This document shows, piece after piece, positions 62,642-64,000 of a DNA stretch of 64,000 nt. Within the stretch, counting starts at the first letter, position 1. Each line of letters opens with the position of its first letter. The translations under genes were made by a program, and so were the position numbers. Source of the stretch: Scolanthus callimorphus (taxonomy: Eukaryota; Cnidaria; Anthozoa; Actiniaria; Edwardsiidae); the NCBI GenBank assembly GCA_033964015.1, contig CM066913.1, forward strand, positions 6,299,169-6,363,168, written 5' to 3'. The notes under the pieces were generated by a model, which saw only the letters and a list, made by a program, of their open reading frames with translations, ran no database searches and was not told where the DNA came from.

Positions 62642-64000
62642 ATGGCGTCGGCCATCGTTTCCCGGTTTGCCTCGAAAAGGGTCGGTTATTTGGCAAATAT
62701 CCTGTCTAAATCACACCAGGTGGGTAATATACAATGCTTTAATCATATAAGAACTAGCAACAATAATGCAAGTTATATTTTTCTCGCCATTTTCGGTTCT
62801 TTTTGTAGTGTTGCATCACCGTATGCGAGACATGTTTCTAAATGTTTTCAGGGAAAAGCCGGTATATTGGCGTGCAAGAAAAATCTGAGCTCCCATGCAC
62901 TTTCTTACGAGCAGGTAATGTACACCGAACCATTTAAAGCAAACTTATGAACTAAATAAATTATTTTGTTTTGTTATTATTTTGCCTTGTTGGAGATGGA
63001 GGTGGTACACAAATTTGATCTCTTGAATGAAGTGAACATGAGACTAAACAAGCAAATGTGTACTTTTCATTGTTTCAGTCATTATACAATGTCCCAGATA
63101 CTAAAGTAACTACTCTATCAAATGGACTGAAAGTTGCCACAGAAGATTCAGGGATATCTACAGCTACAGTATGTAAATTCATTTTACTACCATGTAACAG
63201 AGATATAGAGATTACTAGTCTCCTGCATTCTGCAGGACTCCCAAGTTTCAGCCTCCTCTCCCACCCTCTCACATTAGATCAAAATCTCCTGCATTTTCAG
63301 AGAAATACTATAGTGGTACTTCGTAGTGCAAATACATTTTGGGGGTCCAGAACACCCTATCTCCTGTATTGAAGGCCAGAGGTTGGCATCTCTGCTGTGA
63401 TGGCTGACCTGAAATTTCTACATGTGCTAGTAACTGTACAAATATGAAAATATTTCTATAGAATCACTATCAGTAAAACTGCTTTCAATTTTCATTCTGA
63501 TATGATAGTTGAAATGATAGTTTTTGATGAAGTACCGTATCATCAGCTATCCATAGCTTTTTTTTCCTTGGCATTATTATTATGAGATCCTCTTCTCGAG
63601 TGACATTTGAAAAGTGCTCAAGCTGGACAAGATACTGCTCTCGCTATAAATTATTGCCATGTACAAGGCCAGTTGTAATTTTATGAGTTAATGTTTTATA
63701 TGAGAGCCAGCATAAAATCTTCAATGAGAGATACCATGTCAGGAAATAATAAAAATGATTCTGAATCATCACTAGGTTGGCTTATGGATTGATGCTGGAA
63801 GTAGATTTGAAACAGAAAAGAACAATGGTGTTGCTCATTTCCTGGAACATATGGCATTTAAGGTAAGCTTAAAGCTTATTATTATTATTATTTTACGCTA
63901 ATGAAAGTGAAATGTGATACATTCAATGTTGTGTGTTGTCTGATTCCAGGGCACCAAGCACCGAACTCAAATGGATTTGGAACTAGAGGTTGAGAATATG
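62642..64000 (+). CDS. PMPCB: Mitochondrial processing peptidase beta subunit, 5' part
   Basis: Catalytic subunit of the matrix peptidase that removes targeting presequences from imported proteins (M16 family, zinc). Exons: 62642-62719, 62852-62914, 63079-63168, 63776-63862 and 63950 onward, cut by the right edge; every complete exon here is a multiple of three and in phase 0. The N-terminus [20 protein letters not shown] is basic and Arg/Ser-rich, as for a mitochondrial presequence. Then [32 protein letters not shown], and the inverted zinc motif HFLEH in [13 protein letters not shown], which marks the beta rather than the alpha subunit, followed by [17 protein letters not shown]. The end lies beyond the window. 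Confidence 0.92.

Overview
The window reads as nuclear DNA of an invertebrate animal, most likely an anthozoan cnidarian such as a coral or anemone. Genes are split by short GT-AG introns, housekeeping proteins are metazoan-like, and miniature inverted-repeat transposons, poly-C/poly-G tracts and one truncated LINE are dense. The clade is an inference; nothing here fixes a species.

Left part, about 1-38.4 kb, minus strand. Five head-to-tail copies (named R1-R5 here, left to right) of one gene family that I do not recognise. Each encodes a signal peptide, a Cys-rich ectodomain spread over three exons, a Thr/Ser/Pro-rich stalk, one transmembrane helix, and a long cytoplasmic tail full of Tyr motifs, some spaced like ITAMs. 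R3 (750 aa), R4 (727 aa) and R5 (709 aa) each assemble from ten exons into an uninterrupted frame. R1 runs off the left edge, has extra stalk exons and one frameshift. R2 looks like a decaying copy: two transposon insertions in coding exons, several frameshifts and stops, and no basic segment after its membrane helix. A relict tail exon cut by a third transposon lies between R2 and R3. This array is the best candidate for an undescribed system: a tandem family of putative signalling receptors with variable stalks and tails.

Middle part, about 38.8-56.6 kb, plus strand. Three tandem genes for N-acyl-phosphatidylethanolamine phospholipase D (NAPE-PLD), a zinc metallo-beta-lactamase-fold enzyme that makes N-acylethanolamine lipids. 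Copies 1 and 3 are intact, each with four exons; copy 2 has three single-base frameshifts. Copy 1 starts about 365 bp from R5 in the opposite direction.

Right part, about 57.6-64 kb. Proteasome subunit alpha type-5 (ten exons, minus strand, 242 aa) lies head-to-head with the 5' end of the mitochondrial processing peptidase beta subunit (plus strand, cut by the right edge), about 340 bp apart, suggesting a shared promoter.

Gaps and introns hold many inverted-repeat elements, several with readable target-site duplications (TTAA, TTA/TAA, TA, 8 bp, 9 bp). Exon borders were placed by eye from splice signals and reading phase. In R3-R5, NAPE-PLD 1 and 3 and PSMA5 the summed exon lengths are exact multiples of three, which supports those models.
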